Positions 1-8,976 are shown, numbered from the stretch's first letter. The stretch: 64,000 nt of DNA from Agromyces sp. Root81 (GCF_001429165.1 NZ_LMIR01000004.1:124001-188000), one strand, 5' to 3'. Translations and numbers: made by a program. The notes: a model not told the origin generated them from the sequence alone.

Positions 1-1
1 C

Positions 2-844
2 GCGGCCGGCGTCTTCGACTGGCTCGCGGCTCGAGCACTCGACGGCGTCGAGCTGGCCACCGCCGACCGCTACGAACGCACCCTCGGCCTGCCCGGCGGC
101 CCGGCCGCCGTCGCCTTCACCGCATCGGGCGACGCCGCGGCGCCCGGCATCGACGTCGAGGCGCGCCTCGCGACCCTCGCCGACCTGCCGCCGCTCGTCG
201 CACGGGTGCGCCGGCTCTTCGACCTCGACGCCGACGCGGTGGCGATCGACGCGGCCCTCTCACGAGACCCGGCGCTCGCGGCATCCGTCGCCGAGACCCC
301 CGGCATCCGCGTGCCCGGATGCCTCGATCCCCACGAACTCGTCGTCCGCGCGCTCATCGGGCAGCAGGTCTCGGTGAAGGCGGCACGCACGGCCCTCGCG
401 AGACTCGCCGACGAGCTCGGCGAGCGCGTGGCCGGGCACGCCGAAGGTGCACCGTCGACGCTCTTCCCGACCGCCGCGGCGATCGCCGAGCACGGCCACA
501 CGGTGCTGCGGGGTCCGGCTGCGCGCGTGCGTACCATCATCGACGTCGCGACCCGGCTCGAGACGAGGTCGCTCGTCGTCGCCTCGGAGCGCGAACGCGA
601 TGAACTGCAGGCCGATCTCCTGGCGGTGCCCGGCATCGGCCCGTGGACGGCCGGCTACGTCGCGATGCGCGTGACTCGCGCACCTGACGTGCTGCTCACG
701 GGCGATCTCGCGCTGCGGAACGGGGCAGAACGGCTCGGGCTGCCCTCGACGGCGGGCGACCTCGCCGCCGTCGGAACCCGGTGGGCGCCGTGGCGCAGCT
801 ACGCGTCGATGCACCTGTGGCGCGCCGCCGCCACAAAGATCTGA
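2..844 (+). CDS. alkA: DNA-3-methyladenine glycosylase 2 (AlkA family), 5' end missing
   Basis: Base-excision repair enzyme that removes alkylated purines from DNA. The frame is open from base 2, so the true start lies outside the window and about 280 residues are visible. The first part carries the AlkA N-terminal domain ('FDWLAARALDGVEL'). The rest is a helix-hairpin-helix/GPD fold with the hairpin 'VPGIGPWTAGYVAMR' and, about 18 residues later, an aspartate in 'LLTGDLALRN' at the place of the catalytic Asp of AlkA. Actinobacterial relatives are often fused behind an Ada/AraC domain; whether this one is cannot be seen. The stop (842-844) falls inside the operator proposed for the next gene, so the two genes are probably separate transcripts. 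Confidence 0.88.
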   Translation, partial: AAGVFDWLAARALDGVELATADRYERTLGLPGGPAAVAFTASGDAAAPGIDVEARLATLADLPPLVARVRRLFDLDADAVAIDAALSRDPALAASVAETPGIRVPGCLDPHELVVRALIGQQVSVKAARTALARLADELGERVAGHAEGAPSTLFPTAAAIAEHGHTVLRGPAARVRTIIDVATRLETRSLVVASERERDELQADLLAVPGIGPWTAGYVAMRVTRAPDVLLTGDLALRNGAERLGLPSTAGDLAAVGTRWAPWRSYASMHLWRAAATKI

Positions 845-847
845 TGT
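837..847. promoter_or_regulatory. Candidate operator for the fucose GntR regulator
   Basis: The 11-mer agatctgatgt matches 10 of 11 positions of the palindrome ACATCnGATGT found upstream of the fucose enzyme genes. It lies 40 bp before the GntR gene, just upstream of where a -35 box would be, so it fits autoregulation. Binding is inferred, not shown. Confidence 0.5.
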
Positions 848-875
848 CTGCGCTCGTTCCGGCGTCGGCACGCGA

Positions 876-881
876 TACGAT
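876..881 (+). promoter_or_regulatory. -10 box, probable leaderless promoter of the GntR gene
   Basis: TACGAT (consensus TANNNT) ends 6 nt before the ATG at 888. That spacing would put transcription initiation at the start codon, and there is no Shine-Dalgarno sequence in the gap. Confidence 0.55.
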
Positions 882-887
882 CGCGGC

Positions 888-1559
888 ATGGCCGTCACCG
901 ACGAAGCGATTCTGCACATCAAAGAGATGATCATCTCGGGTGAACTCGCCCCCGGTGATCGGCTTCCTCCCGAGAAGGAGCTGAGCGACCGGCTCGGCCT
1001 GTCCCGCTCCTCGCTCCGCGAGGCAGTGAAGGCGCTCGAAGTGATCCGCGTGCTCGACGTCCGGCGCGGCGACGGCACCTACGTCACGAGCCTCGAACCC
1101 CGCCTGCTCCTCGAGGCGATGTCGTTCGTCGTCGACCTGCACGACGACCAGTCGGTGCTCGAGATCTTCGCGGTCCGGCGCATCCTCGAGCCGGCCGCGA
1201 CGGCGCTCGCCACGCGCAACGCCGACGCCGACGACGTCACGCAGCTGCGCGGGATCGTCGACAGCATCGACCACGCGGCGGGGGTCGAGGCGCTCGTCGA
1301 GCACGACCTCGAGTTCCACCGCGCCATCGCCGAAGCTGCGGGCAACACCTACCTCGCGAGCCTCATCGACTCGCTCTCGAGCCACACGGTCCGCGCACGC
1401 ATCTGGCGCGGCATCACGCAGGAGAACGCGGTCGAGCGCACGCTCTCCGAACACCACGCGATCCTCGACGCGATCGAGGCCGGCGATGCCGACCTCGCCT
1501 CCGCGCTCACGGTGGTGCACGTGAGCGGCGTCGAACAGTGGCTGCGCTCCGCGCTCTGA
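888..1559 (+). CDS. GntR-family regulator with FCD domain (fucose locus)
   Basis: A 223-residue transcription factor. Residues 1-70 form a GntR winged helix-turn-helix ('GDRLPPEKELSDRLGLSRSSLREA'-type region around residues 22-46). The rest is an FCD helical domain carrying the acid/histidine metal-site pattern ('DLEFHRAI', 'EHHAIL' and a late His), where an effector, usually a sugar acid or carboxylate, is bound. It sits beside the fucose ABC transporter and converges on it across a terminator. An 11-bp palindrome occurs before this gene and before the two catabolic transcripts, so I infer it represses the locus and itself and responds to a fucose-derived acid such as fuconate or 2-keto-3-deoxyfuconate. 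The effector is unproven. Confidence 0.85.
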   Translation: MAVTDEAILHIKEMIISGELAPGDRLPPEKELSDRLGLSRSSLREAVKALEVIRVLDVRRGDGTYVTSLEPRLLLEAMSFVVDLHDDQSVLEIFAVRRILEPAATALATRNADADDVTQLRGIVDSIDHAAGVEALVEHDLEFHRAIAEAAGNTYLASLIDSLSSHTVRARIWRGITQENAVERTLSEHHAILDAIEAGDADLASALTVVHVSGVEQWLRSAL

Positions 1560-1599
1560 ACGGCCCGCGGCCCGTGCCCTCCCCACCGGGCACGACAAC

Positions 1600-1627
1600 G
1601 GGGGCGCCGGTCGAAACCGACGCCCCC
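1600..1627. terminator. Bidirectional hairpin between convergent genes
   Basis: The arms gggggcg (1600-1606) and cgccccc (1621-1627) enclose a second stem, cggt/accg, around a cgaa tetraloop. It lies between the stops of the GntR gene and the sugar-binding protein gene. Confidence 0.75.
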
Positions 1628-1641
1628 GCGACATCCGCGGC

Positions 1642-2628
1642 CTACTCGTAGAGGACGGCCTGGATCTCCTCGTCGTCGATGTTCGTGGCGTCGTACCAGT
1701 AGAAGCCCGTGTCGATCGTCTTCGGCAGTGTCTTGCCGTCGAGCGCCTCGACGGCGGCCTTCACCGTCTCGTAGCCGATGCCGACCGGGTTCTGCGTGAT
1801 CGCACCGGCCATGAGGCCGTCGCGGATCGCGTCCATCTGCGCCTTGCCCGAGTCGAAGCCGATCACGGTCAGCGTCGAGGAGTCGAGGCCGAGCTCCTTG
1901 ACCGCCTGCACGACGCCGATGGCCGAGCCCTCGTTCGAGCCGTAGATGCCCTTGAGGTCGGGGTTGGCCGCGAGGATCGCCTTGGCGAGGTCGGCGGACT
2001 TCGCCTGGTCGCCGCCGCCGTACTGGATGTCGACGATCTCGATGTTCGGCTCGTTCTCCTCCATGTAGTCGACGAAGCCGTCGCGACGCTCCTGGCCGGT
2101 GACCGAGGTCTGGTCGTGCACGACGAGGGCGACCTTGCCCTCGTGGCCGATCGCGTCGGCCATGTGCTTGGCTGCCTCGGCGGCCGCGGCGAGGTTGTCG
2201 GTCGCGGCGGTCGTCAGCGGGATGTCGCTGTCGACGCCCGAGTCGAACGCGATGACCGGGATGTTCGAGTCCTTCGCCTGCTGCAGCAGCGGGCCGGCCG
2301 CCTGGCTGTCGAGGGCCGCGAAGCCGATGGCATCGGGGCTCTTGTCGAGCGCGGTCTGCAGCTGCTGGATCTGCTGGTCCACGTCGGCCTCGGTGTCGGG
2401 GCCTTCGAAGGTGATCTCGACGTCGAACTCCTCGGCGGCCTGTTCGGCGCCGGACTTCACGGCCTGCCAGAACTGGTGCTGGAAGCCCTTCGAGACGAGC
2501 GCGACGTACGGCTTGTCGCCGTCCCCTTCGCCGGAGGCCGAACCGCCGCCGTCGCTGGCGCAACCCGAGAACACGAGGGCTGCGGCAACGGCGCCGACGA
2601 TGACGCCCATCGTTCGCTTCTTGAACAT
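1642..2628 (-). CDS. Sugar ABC transporter substrate-binding lipoprotein
   Basis: A 328-residue RbsB-type extracytoplasmic binding protein, expected to capture L-fucose or a related sugar. It starts with a lipoprotein signal: basic n-region MFKKR, hydrophobic core, and lipobox 'FSGC' with the lipidated Cys near residue 23. A Gly/Ser linker follows, then the two-lobed type-1 periplasmic-binding fold ('GADVD'-like 'EADVDQQIQQLQ', 'VIAFDSG', 'GSNEGSAIGV'). The start has a good ribosome site (AAGGAG, 6 nt). It is the last gene of the minus-strand transport operon, 78 bp after the permease. Sugar specificity is inferred from neighbouring enzymes. Confidence 0.88.
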   Translation of the reverse strand: MFKKRTMGVIVGAVAAALVFSGCASDGGGSASGEGDGDKPYVALVSKGFQHQFWQAVKSGAEQAAEEFDVEITFEGPDTEADVDQQIQQLQTALDKSPDAIGFAALDSQAAGPLLQQAKDSNIPVIAFDSGVDSDIPLTTAATDNLAAAAEAAKHMADAIGHEGKVALVVHDQTSVTGQERRDGFVDYMEENEPNIEIVDIQYGGGDQAKSADLAKAILAANPDLKGIYGSNEGSAIGVVQAVKELGLDSSTLTVIGFDSGKAQMDAIRDGLMAGAITQNPVGIGYETVKAAVEALDGKTLPKTIDTGFYWYDATNIDDEEIQAVLYE

Positions 2629-2655
2629 GTCACTCCTTGATGTGTGGGTATTCGT

Positions 2656-2682
2656 GATGGTGCAGATGGTGCAGATGGTGCG
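2656..2682. repeat. Three 9-bp tandem repeats between permease and binding-protein genes
   Basis: Two exact copies of gatggtgca and a third ending in g fill the centre of the 78-bp gap between the permease stop and the binding-protein start. They may act as an intercistronic spacer or stability element that separates expression of the two genes. Confidence 0.6.
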
Positions 2683-2706
2683 GGATGAAGCCGGAACGAC
2701 GTCAGG

Positions 2707-3738
2707 TCAGGACCGCCGACGTCGCAGCATGTCGAGGTACACCGCGACGAGGATGACGATGCCGACCGCGACCGACTGCCATTCCTGCGGGACGGAGATG
2801 ATGCGCAGGCCGTTCGTGAGCACGGCCATGATGAGGGCGCCGATCACGGTGCCGATGATCGAGCCCTTGCCACCCTGCAGCGACGTGCCGCCGATCACCA
2901 CGGCCGCGATGGCCTCGAGCTCGAGGCCCATGCCGCCGGTCGGCTGCGCCGAGGAGAGGCGCGAGGCGCTCAGCACGCCCGCGAGACCGACGAAGAGGCC
3001 GGCGAGCGTGTAGACGATGATCTTCCAGCGACGCACGTTGACGCCCGACAGGGCGGTCGCCGCCTCGTTCGACCCGATCGAGAAGGTGTAGCGGCCGACG
3101 ATCGTCTTCGAGAGCAGCACCGCCGCGATCACGATCATGACGATGAAGATCGCGACCCCGAGCGGGAAGCGGATGCCAGGGACGATCGACAGGTTCATGA
3201 TCGACTGGAATTCGGGGGTCTCGTTGAAGTAGATCGGCTTCGTGCCCGAGATCACGAGCGAGAGGCCGGCGGCGATCAGCATCATGCCGAGCGTCGCGAT
3301 GAACGGCGGGATGCCGAGCACCGAGACGTTCACGCCGTTGATCAGGCCGATGAGACCGCCGAACAGGATCGTCGCCGCGACGCCCGCCCAGAGCGGCCAC
3401 CCGAGGTAGGTGAGGAACACGCCCGCCATGACCCCGCAGAGCACCATGCCGGTGCCGATCGAGAGGTCGATGCCGCCCGTGATGATCACGAAGGTCGTGC
3501 CGAGCGCCAGGATTCCCGTGACGGTGGCTGCCGTGAGGATCGACACGAGGTTGTTCGCCGTGAAGAAGTGGGGACTCGCGAACGAGAAGACCGCGACGAT
3601 CACGATGAGGCTCGCGAAGGCGAGGAGCTGCTGGAGCGAGCCGCGCAGCCAGGCGAATCGAGGCGCCCCCGCCTCGACGGCGGCGAAGGCCGTCGTCGAC
3701 GGGGTCGGTGCTGACGGTTGCGTCGTCGTCGGGCTCAT
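2707..3738 (-). CDS. Sugar ABC transporter permease (RbsC family)
   Basis: A 343-residue integral membrane subunit of the sugar importer, with about nine hydrophobic segments and the family hallmark 'GGIDLSIG' near residue 93. Late motifs 'AAVVIGGTSLQGGKGS' are typical of RbsC/AraH permeases. I chose the ATG at 3738 because it overlaps the ATPase stop codon as ATGA and has GAAGGA about 10 nt upstream. The frame stays open further upstream, but that part is an out-of-frame shadow of the ATPase gene. It pairs with the ATPase and binding protein; substrate specificity is inferred from the fucose context. Confidence 0.92.
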   Translation of the reverse strand: MSPTTTQPSAPTPSTTAFAAVEAGAPRFAWLRGSLQQLLAFASLIVIVAVFSFASPHFFTANNLVSILTAATVTGILALGTTFVIITGGIDLSIGTGMVLCGVMAGVFLTYLGWPLWAGVAATILFGGLIGLINGVNVSVLGIPPFIATLGMMLIAAGLSLVISGTKPIYFNETPEFQSIMNLSIVPGIRFPLGVAIFIVMIVIAAVLLSKTIVGRYTFSIGSNEAATALSGVNVRRWKIIVYTLAGLFVGLAGVLSASRLSSAQPTGGMGLELEAIAAVVIGGTSLQGGKGSIIGTVIGALIMAVLTNGLRIISVPQEWQSVAVGIVILVAVYLDMLRRRRS

Positions 3739-5273
3739 CGTGCGATCGTTCCTTCGCTGGTGAATCGGGTGGCGTAGTCCATGAGGTTCTCCTGAGTGGC
3801 CTCGGCGTTGTCGAGCACCGCCGTGAGGCGCCCCTCGGCCATGACGGCGATCCGGTCGGAGAGCCGGAGCACCTCGGGCAGTTCGGAGGAGATCATGATG
3901 ATCGCCTTGCCCTGGTCGGCGAGCTGGCGCAGGAGGGCGTAGATCTCCTCCTTCGCACCGACGTCGATGCCGCGGGTGGGTTCGTCGAAGATCAGCACCT
4001 CGCAGTCCTTCGCGAGCCACTTCGCGATGACGACCTTCTGCTGGTTGCCGCCCGAGAGGTTCTTCACCAGCTGCGCGGTCGACGGGGTCTTGATGCGGAG
4101 CTTGTCGACGTACTCGCGACCGGTCGCCTCGATGCGCGAACCGCTCACGAACCCGAGGCCCGAGACGTAGTCGCGGAGCGAGGCGAGCACGATGTTCTCC
4201 CGAACGCTGCGTTCGAGCAGCACGCCGAGTTGCTTGCGGTCCTCCGAGAGGTAGCCGATGCCGTGGCGCGCGGCCTCCGCCGGGTTCGCGATCTTCACCG
4301 GGCGCCCGTGCAGGCGGATCTCCCCCGCTTCCGTGCGGTCGGCGCCGACGATGGCGCGGGCGACCTCGGTGCGGCCGGCACCCATGAGCCCGGCGAAGCC
4401 GAGGATCTCACCGGCGTGCACGTCGAAGCTGACGTCGCGCAGCAGGTGCTTCGTGGAGAGGCCGCTCACCGAGAGCACGGGGTCGCCGGTCGTGGTCGCC
4501 GCCGGTGGCCGCTGCTCGCCGACGATCTCGCGGCCGACCATGAGGGAGATGATCTCCTTCGGTTCGGTCTCCGCGGTCACCCGGGTGCCGATGTAGCGCC
4601 CGTCGCGCAGCACGCTGATGCGGTCGGAGATGCGCGCGAGCTCCTCCATGCGGTGCGAGATGTAGATGACGCCGGTCTCGGGCGTGCGGAACCGCTGGAT
4701 CAGCTCGAAGAGCACGTCGACCTCGGCGTCGTTCAGCGCCGCCGTCGGCTCGTCCATGATGAGCACCTTGGCATCGAACGAGAGGGCCTTGGCGATCTCG
4801 ACCATCTGCTGGCGCGCCACGGTCAGTCGTTCGACCGGCTCAGCGGGGTCGAGCGCGAGCCCGAGCCGGTCGAAGAGGTCCTGCGCCCTGCGGTTGAGCG
4901 CGCGTTCGTCGAGGAACAGGCCGCCGGCCCGGTGCTCGCGGCCGATGAAGATATTCTGCGCGACCGTCAGGTCGGGCATCAGGTTGAACTCCTGGTGGAT
5001 GATCGAGATGCCGAGCTCCTGCGCATGACGCGGGCCCTCGATCGTGAGCTCCCGGCCGTTGAGCCGGAAGGTGCCGGCGTCGGGCGTGTAGATGCCGGCG
5101 AGCAGTTTCATGAGCGTCGACTTGCCTGCGCCGTTCTCGCCGACGAGGGCGAGCACCTCGCCGTGCCTGAGGTCGAGTCGAACGTCGTCGAGGGCCTGCA
5201 CGCCCGGGAATCCCTTGCTCACGCCCTTGACGTCGAGGAGCGGAGCCGTCGTGACCGTCGCGTCGTCCATCAT
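3735..5273 (-). CDS. Sugar ABC transporter ATP-binding protein (RbsA type, two ABC cassettes)
   Basis: A 512-residue tandem ABC ATPase that energises the importer. The first cassette has Walker A 'GENGAGKST' (about 45-53) and Walker B 'VLIMDEPTAAL', with a degenerate signature 'LTVARQQ'. The second has a degenerate Walker A ('GLMGAGRTE'), the strong signature 'LSGGNQQK', and Walker B 'VLIFDEPTRGID'. This asymmetry is usual in RbsA/MglA/XylG proteins. It overlaps the mutarotase gene upstream and the permease downstream, so the three should be translationally coupled. A second in-frame ATG lies one codon downstream of the annotated start. Confidence 0.94.
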   Translation of the reverse strand: MMDDATVTTAPLLDVKGVSKGFPGVQALDDVRLDLRHGEVLALVGENGAGKSTLMKLLAGIYTPDAGTFRLNGRELTIEGPRHAQELGISIIHQEFNLMPDLTVAQNIFIGREHRAGGLFLDERALNRRAQDLFDRLGLALDPAEPVERLTVARQQMVEIAKALSFDAKVLIMDEPTAALNDAEVDVLFELIQRFRTPETGVIYISHRMEELARISDRISVLRDGRYIGTRVTAETEPKEIISLMVGREIVGEQRPPAATTTGDPVLSVSGLSTKHLLRDVSFDVHAGEILGFAGLMGAGRTEVARAIVGADRTEAGEIRLHGRPVKIANPAEAARHGIGYLSEDRKQLGVLLERSVRENIVLASLRDYVSGLGFVSGSRIEATGREYVDKLRIKTPSTAQLVKNLSGGNQQKVVIAKWLAKDCEVLIFDEPTRGIDVGAKEEIYALLRQLADQGKAIIMISSELPEVLRLSDRIAVMAEGRLTAVLDNAEATQENLMDYATRFTSEGTIAR

Positions 5274-5707
5274 GCCGCCCCGGTCGGCGTGTACTCGTTC
5301 ACGACGCCCTTGCGGAGGACGAGGTTGCCGTAGGGCCTCAGCTCCCCGGTGCGCACGATGAGCTGCGCGGCGATGGCCCGGTCGTAGAACGCGAAGCGCT
5401 CGAGCTCCTCGACGCGGTCGGCCGTGGTCTCGGCCGCCGCGACGAGTTCGTGCTGCACGGGCAGCCGCTCACCGCCCTCGGCGGCCATGAGCAGCACCGA
5501 GGCGCCCTCGTAGGAGTCGAGCGGCAGGACGGTGCGGATGGCGCGGACGACGTCGGCGGCCGCGAGCGCGGAGGCCTCGAGGACCAGTGCCCCGACGCGA
5601 TGCGCGGGGAAGTTCGCGTCGGCGACGACGAGTTCGTCGCCGTGACCGAGCCGATCGAGTGCGGCGAGCAACTCGCCTCCGAGGATCGGGTGGATACCAC
5701 TCAGCAC
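5270..5707 (-). CDS. fucU: L-fucose mutarotase (FucU/RbsD family)
   Basis: Interconverts alpha and beta anomers of L-fucose, giving the dehydrogenase its substrate. The 145 residues resemble FucU more than RbsD: 'GIHPILGGELL' at the start, 'GHGDELVVADANFPAH' in the first third, and the C-terminal 'RPYGNLVLRKGVV' with the conserved Tyr. I chose the GTG at 5707 over an in-frame ATG at 5752 because a purine-rich ribosome site (AAGGAAGAGAGG) lies 5 nt before it and family proteins begin right there. The ATG at 5752 would also lie within the candidate operator. It is the first gene of the transport operon and overlaps the ATPase start. Confidence 0.88.
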   Translation of the reverse strand: MLSGIHPILGGELLAALDRLGHGDELVVADANFPAHRVGALVLEASALAAADVVRAIRTVLPLDSYEGASVLLMAAEGGERLPVQHELVAAAETTADRVEELERFAFYDRAIAAQLIVRTGELRPYGNLVLRKGVVNEYTPTGAA

Positions 5708-5748
5708 GTGCGCCTCTCTTCCTTGAGATTTCGGGATGAGTGTACTAC

Positions 5749-5759
5749 TCATCCGATGT
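5749..5759. promoter_or_regulatory. Candidate operator before the fucU-ABC operon
   Basis: tcatccgatgt matches 10 of 11 positions of the palindrome ACATCnGATGT, with an exact 9-bp core catccgatg at 5750-5758. It lies about 42 bp upstream of the fucU GTG start. Confidence 0.55.
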
Positions 5760-5811
5760 TTCGACGGGTCTTCACCCGATTATGTGGTGTTCCTGTGGGT
5801 TTCCGCGTAAA

Positions 5812-5822
5812 ACATCAGATTA
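5812..5822. promoter_or_regulatory. Second, weaker operator-like site
   Basis: acatcagatta matches 9 of 11 positions of ACATCnGATGT. It lies 53 bp further upstream and overlaps the lactonase stop codon. A second site about five helical turns from the first could allow looping; this is inference. Confidence 0.3.
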
Positions 5823-6666
5823 TTCGGGCGGAGTAGACGCGTTCCGCCGTGCCGCCGAGCACCGCGTCACGCTCGTCGGGAGCGAGCGCCTCGAGGCATC
5901 CGCTCAGGACCGCCCAGGTGGGCGGGTAGCCGCCGTGCGGCACCGACATCGGCCAGTCGCCGCCGTACATCAACCGGTCGGGGCCGAAGGCGTCGAGCGC
6001 GATCTCCCAGAGCGGCTGCACGGTCGCCGCGCCGAACGCGACGCCCGGCAGGTGCAGACCCGAGAACTTCGCGACCGTGTTCGGCAGCGCCGCGACCGCC
6101 TCGAACTCGCTGCGCCAGGCGCCGAAGTCGTCGCGGCCGAGGGGCGGCTTGCCGAGGTGGTCGACCACGACGGTCAGCTCGGGCAGGTCGTGCGCGAGCG
6201 CACGCGTAGCACCGAGGTGCCGCGGCCACGCGTCGGGGATATCGAAGGTCATGCCGCGCCGGGCGAGCTCGGCGAGCGAGGCCCGCACCTCGGGCAGCTC
6301 GAGGAAGTCGTCGCGCGGGTCGCCGTGCACGAGGTGCCGGATGCCCCGGAGCGCCGCCTCCCCCTCGAGCGCGTCGAGCGCGGCGAACGCCGCGGCGCGG
6401 TCGTCGAGCGGAACCCAGCCGACGACCCCCTCCACCCAGTCGTTGGCCGCGGCCACGTCGAGCATGAAGCGGGTGTCGGCGAGCGAGTCCTCCGCCTGCA
6501 CGAGGATCGCGGCGTCGATGCCGGCCGCGTCGAGTTCGGCCCGCGCCTGCTCGGCGCCGAAGTCCGCGTCGAGCGGCCCGAGCTCGGGTGTGATCCACGC
6601 GTACTCGCTCACGCTGCGATCCCACAGGTGCAGGTGCGCGTCGATCGTGCGGGCGGCGGCGGTCAC
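5815..6666 (-). CDS. L-fucono-1,5-lactonase (amidohydrolase 2 family)
   Basis: Hydrolyses the sugar lactone made by the dehydrogenase to L-fuconate. It has 283 residues and a TIM-barrel amidohydrolase fold. The N-terminal 'IDAHLHLWDR' gives the HxH metal motif, 'VVDHLGKPP' gives a conserved His, and 'MYGGDWPMS' gives the late Asp of the COG3618 family. The start is a GTG at 6666 sharing bases with the stop of the aldo-keto reductase gene (GTGA), so translation is coupled. Position between fucose dehydrogenase and transporter genes supports the assignment. A rhamnono- or galactono-lactone specificity cannot be excluded from sequence alone. Confidence 0.85.
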   Translation of the reverse strand: MTAAARTIDAHLHLWDRSVSEYAWITPELGPLDADFGAEQARAELDAAGIDAAILVQAEDSLADTRFMLDVAAANDWVEGVVGWVPLDDRAAAFAALDALEGEAALRGIRHLVHGDPRDDFLELPEVRASLAELARRGMTFDIPDAWPRHLGATRALAHDLPELTVVVDHLGKPPLGRDDFGAWRSEFEAVAALPNTVAKFSGLHLPGVAFGAATVQPLWEIALDAFGPDRLMYGGDWPMSVPHGGYPPTWAVLSGCLEALAPDERDAVLGGTAERVYSARII

Positions 6667-7631
6667 GGGATCAGCCCTTCGTCGCGCAACCGGGCCCACA
6701 GGGCGTCGGGGACCGCAGCGTGTGCCCGGGCCGCGTTCTCGACGATCTCCGCCGGTCGGGCCGAACCCACGACGACCGATCGCACGGCCGGATGCCGCAG
6801 GGGGTACTGCATGGCCGCGATGGGCAGATCGACGCCCGCTTCGCGGCACACCTCGGCGAGCCGCATGGCATGCGCCAGCACCTCGGGCGGCACCGTGCCG
6901 TAGTTGTACCGCCCGCTCGCGCCCGGCGTCGCAGTCGACAGCAGGCCCGAGTTGTAGACGGCCGCGGCGACCACGCCGACGCCGCGCCGCTCGCAGAGCG
7001 GGAGCAGCTCGGCGAGCGCCGGCTGCTCGAGCAGGGTGTACCGCCCGGCGATCATCACGAGGTCGAGGTCGCCCTCCGCCACGGCGCGCGCCGCGGCATC
7101 CGCCGAGTTGGTGCCGATGCCGACGGCGCCGACGACGCCCTCGTCGCGGAGTCTCGCGAGGGCCGGGAGTCCTTCGCGAAGACCACGGTCGAGGTCGTAG
7201 GAATCGGGGTCGTGCAGGAAGGCGACGTCGATGCGATCGAGGCCGAGGCGTTCGAGCGAGTCGTCGATGCTCCGCCGCACACCGTCTTCGCTGGGGTCGA
7301 AGCGCCGCACCGTCTCGTCGGGCACGTCGAAACCGTGCTCGAGGTCGCGCCCACCGGCGAAGTCGGGGTTCGGGTCGAGTACCCGGCCGACCTTCGTCGA
7401 GACGACGAACTCGTCGCGAGGCTTCGCGGCGAGGAACGCCCCGAGTCGTCGCTCGCTGAGTCCGAGGCCGTAGTGCGGTGCGGTGTCGAAGTATCGGATG
7501 CCGCTCTCCCACGCCGTATCGAGGGCGGCGAACGCGTCCTCGTCGCTCACCTCGCGATAGAGGTTGCCGACGGACGCCGCGCCGTAACCGAGCGGCCCGA
7601 GCCGCTCGGACGAGGTGACGTCGGCGGTCAT
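6663..7631 (-). CDS. Aldo-keto reductase, L-fucose dehydrogenase type
   Basis: NAD(P)-dependent oxidation of L-fucose (or another D-threo-aldose) to its 1,5-lactone. The 322-residue protein has the aldo-keto reductase barrel with the catalytic tetrad visible: Asp in 'YFDTAPHYG', Tyr in the same motif, Lys in 'VSTKVGR' and His in 'VAFLHDPD'. The C-terminal '[12 protein letters not shown]' is the usual cofactor loop. The ATG at 7631 overlaps the dehydratase stop (ATGA). The family includes L-fucose and D-threo-aldose 1-dehydrogenases and pyridoxal 4-dehydrogenases; the neighbours (mutarotase, lactonase, fuconate dehydratase) point to fucose. Confidence 0.85.
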   Translation of the reverse strand: MTADVTSSERLGPLGYGAASVGNLYREVSDEDAFAALDTAWESGIRYFDTAPHYGLGLSERRLGAFLAAKPRDEFVVSTKVGRVLDPNPDFAGGRDLEHGFDVPDETVRRFDPSEDGVRRSIDDSLERLGLDRIDVAFLHDPDSYDLDRGLREGLPALARLRDEGVVGAVGIGTNSADAAARAVAEGDLDLVMIAGRYTLLEQPALAELLPLCERRGVGVVAAAVYNSGLLSTATPGASGRYNYGTVPPEVLAHAMRLAEVCREAGVDLPIAAMQYPLRHPAVRSVVVGSARPAEIVENAARAHAAVPDALWARLRDEGLIP

Positions 7632-8935
7632 GCGCGGGCCTCGCTCACGACATGGGCGCCGCGCCACGTGTACTCGTCGACGGATGCCGCGAGCATCTCG
7701 GTGCCGGCACCCGGCGCCGTCGGCGTGAGGTAGCGGCCGCGGCGCACGACGGCGGGGGTGACGAAGTGCTCGTGGAGGTGGTCGACGAATTCGATCATGC
7801 GTCCCTCCATCGTGCCCGAGAGCGCCACGTAGTCGAACATCGAGAGGTGCTGCACGGCCTCGCAAAGCCCGACGCCGCCGGCGTGGGGGCAGACCGGCAC
7901 GCCGAACTTCGCGGCGAGCAGCAGGTTCGCGATGTTCTCGTTGACGCCGCCGACGCGCGTCGCGTCGATCTGCATGACGTCCATGCCGCCGGCCTGGAGC
8001 AGCTGCTTGAACACGATGCGGTTCTGCACGTGCTCGCCGGTCGCGACCTTGATCGGCGCGATGCCGCGCGCGATGGCGGCGTGGCCGAGGATGTCGTCGG
8101 GGCTCGTGGGCTCCTCGATCCACTCGACGTCGAACCCGGCGAGGGCGCGCACCCATTCGATGGCCGTGTCGACGTCCCACCGCTGGTTCGCGTCGATCGC
8201 GATCGGGTAGCCCTCTCCGACGGCGGCACGGGCGATGCCGAGCCGGCGTATGTCGTCGGCGAGGTCGGCTCCGACCTTCAGCTTGATCTGCGGATAGCCG
8301 TCGGCGACGGCCTCGCGGCAGAGTCGGTCGAGCTTCTCATCGGAGTAGCCGAGCCAGCCCGGCGTCGTCGTGTAGGCGGGGTAGCCGACCTCGAGCAGGT
8401 GCGCGGTGCGCTCGGCCCGGCCGGGCTCTGCGGCGCGGAGCAGCTCGAGCGCCTCGCCCGGAGTGATCGCGTCGCTGAGGTAGCGGAAGTCGACGAGCTC
8501 GACGAGTTGCTCGGGCGGGAGCTCGGCGAGCAGGCGCCAGAGCGGCAGGCCTGCGCGCTTGGCCTTGAGGTCCCAGAGCGCGTTGATCGCCGCACCGATC
8601 GCCATGTGCATGACGCCCTTCTCGGGTCCGAGCCAGCGCAGCTGCGAGTCGTGGGTGAGCAGTCGCCACGCGGCGCCCATGTCGTCGAGCAGTGCCTCGA
8701 CGTCCTGGCCGATCAGATGTCCGCGGAGCGCGTCGAGCGCCGCGACCTCGACGTCGTTGCCACGTCCGATCGTGAAGACGAAGGCGTGGCCCTCGAACCC
8801 GTCAGCGGCATCCGTGCGGATGGTGAGATAGGCCGCCGAGTAGTCGGGGTCCGGGTTCATCGCGTCCGACCCGTCGAGTTCGAGGGAGGTCGGGAAGCGG
8901 ATGTCCCGGGTTTCAACACTGGCGATGATGCTCAT
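7628..8935 (-). CDS. L-fuconate dehydratase (enolase superfamily)
   Basis: Removes water from L-fuconate to give 2-keto-3-deoxy-L-fuconate, using Mg2+. At 435 residues it has the usual family length. Catalytic features visible: the KxK motif in 'QIKLKVG' (about 217-223), the metal ligands Asp in 'AIDANQRW', Glu in 'EWIEEPT' and Glu in 'ATGEHVQN', then the Asp of '[10 protein letters not shown]' and the catalytic His of '[10 protein letters not shown]'. N-terminal '[20 protein letters not shown]' is typical of FucD-type dehydratases. AAAGGA lies 5 nt before the ATG. It is the first gene of the dehydratase-dehydrogenase-lactonase operon, with a perfect operator palindrome 31 bp upstream. Confidence 0.92.
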   Translation of the reverse strand: MSIIASVETRDIRFPTSLELDGSDAMNPDPDYSAAYLTIRTDAADGFEGHAFVFTIGRGNDVEVAALDALRGHLIGQDVEALLDDMGAAWRLLTHDSQLRWLGPEKGVMHMAIGAAINALWDLKAKRAGLPLWRLLAELPPEQLVELVDFRYLSDAITPGEALELLRAAEPGRAERTAHLLEVGYPAYTTTPGWLGYSDEKLDRLCREAVADGYPQIKLKVGADLADDIRRLGIARAAVGEGYPIAIDANQRWDVDTAIEWVRALAGFDVEWIEEPTSPDDILGHAAIARGIAPIKVATGEHVQNRIVFKQLLQAGGMDVMQIDATRVGGVNENIANLLLAAKFGVPVCPHAGGVGLCEAVQHLSMFDYVALSGTMEGRMIEFVDHLHEHFVTPAVVRRGRYLTPTAPGAGTEMLAASVDEYTWRGAHVVSEARA

Positions 8936-8965
8936 GGCGTCCTTTCGTGGCGAACCCGAGCATAA

Positions 8966-8976
8966 ACATCGGATGT
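8966..8976. promoter_or_regulatory. Perfect palindromic operator in the divergent fucose promoter region
   Basis: acatcggatgt is a perfect 11-bp palindrome (two 5-bp arms around one base) between the divergent dehydratase and hydrolase genes. It is the best example of the motif repeated at 837, 5749 and, more weakly, 5812 and 9040. It is assigned to the neighbouring GntR regulator by co-occurrence. Confidence 0.6.

Noticed and set aside
5708..5752. Upstream ATG start for fucU at 5752
   Set aside because: No ribosome site; it would place the operator inside the coding region; the GTG at 5707 fits family alignment.
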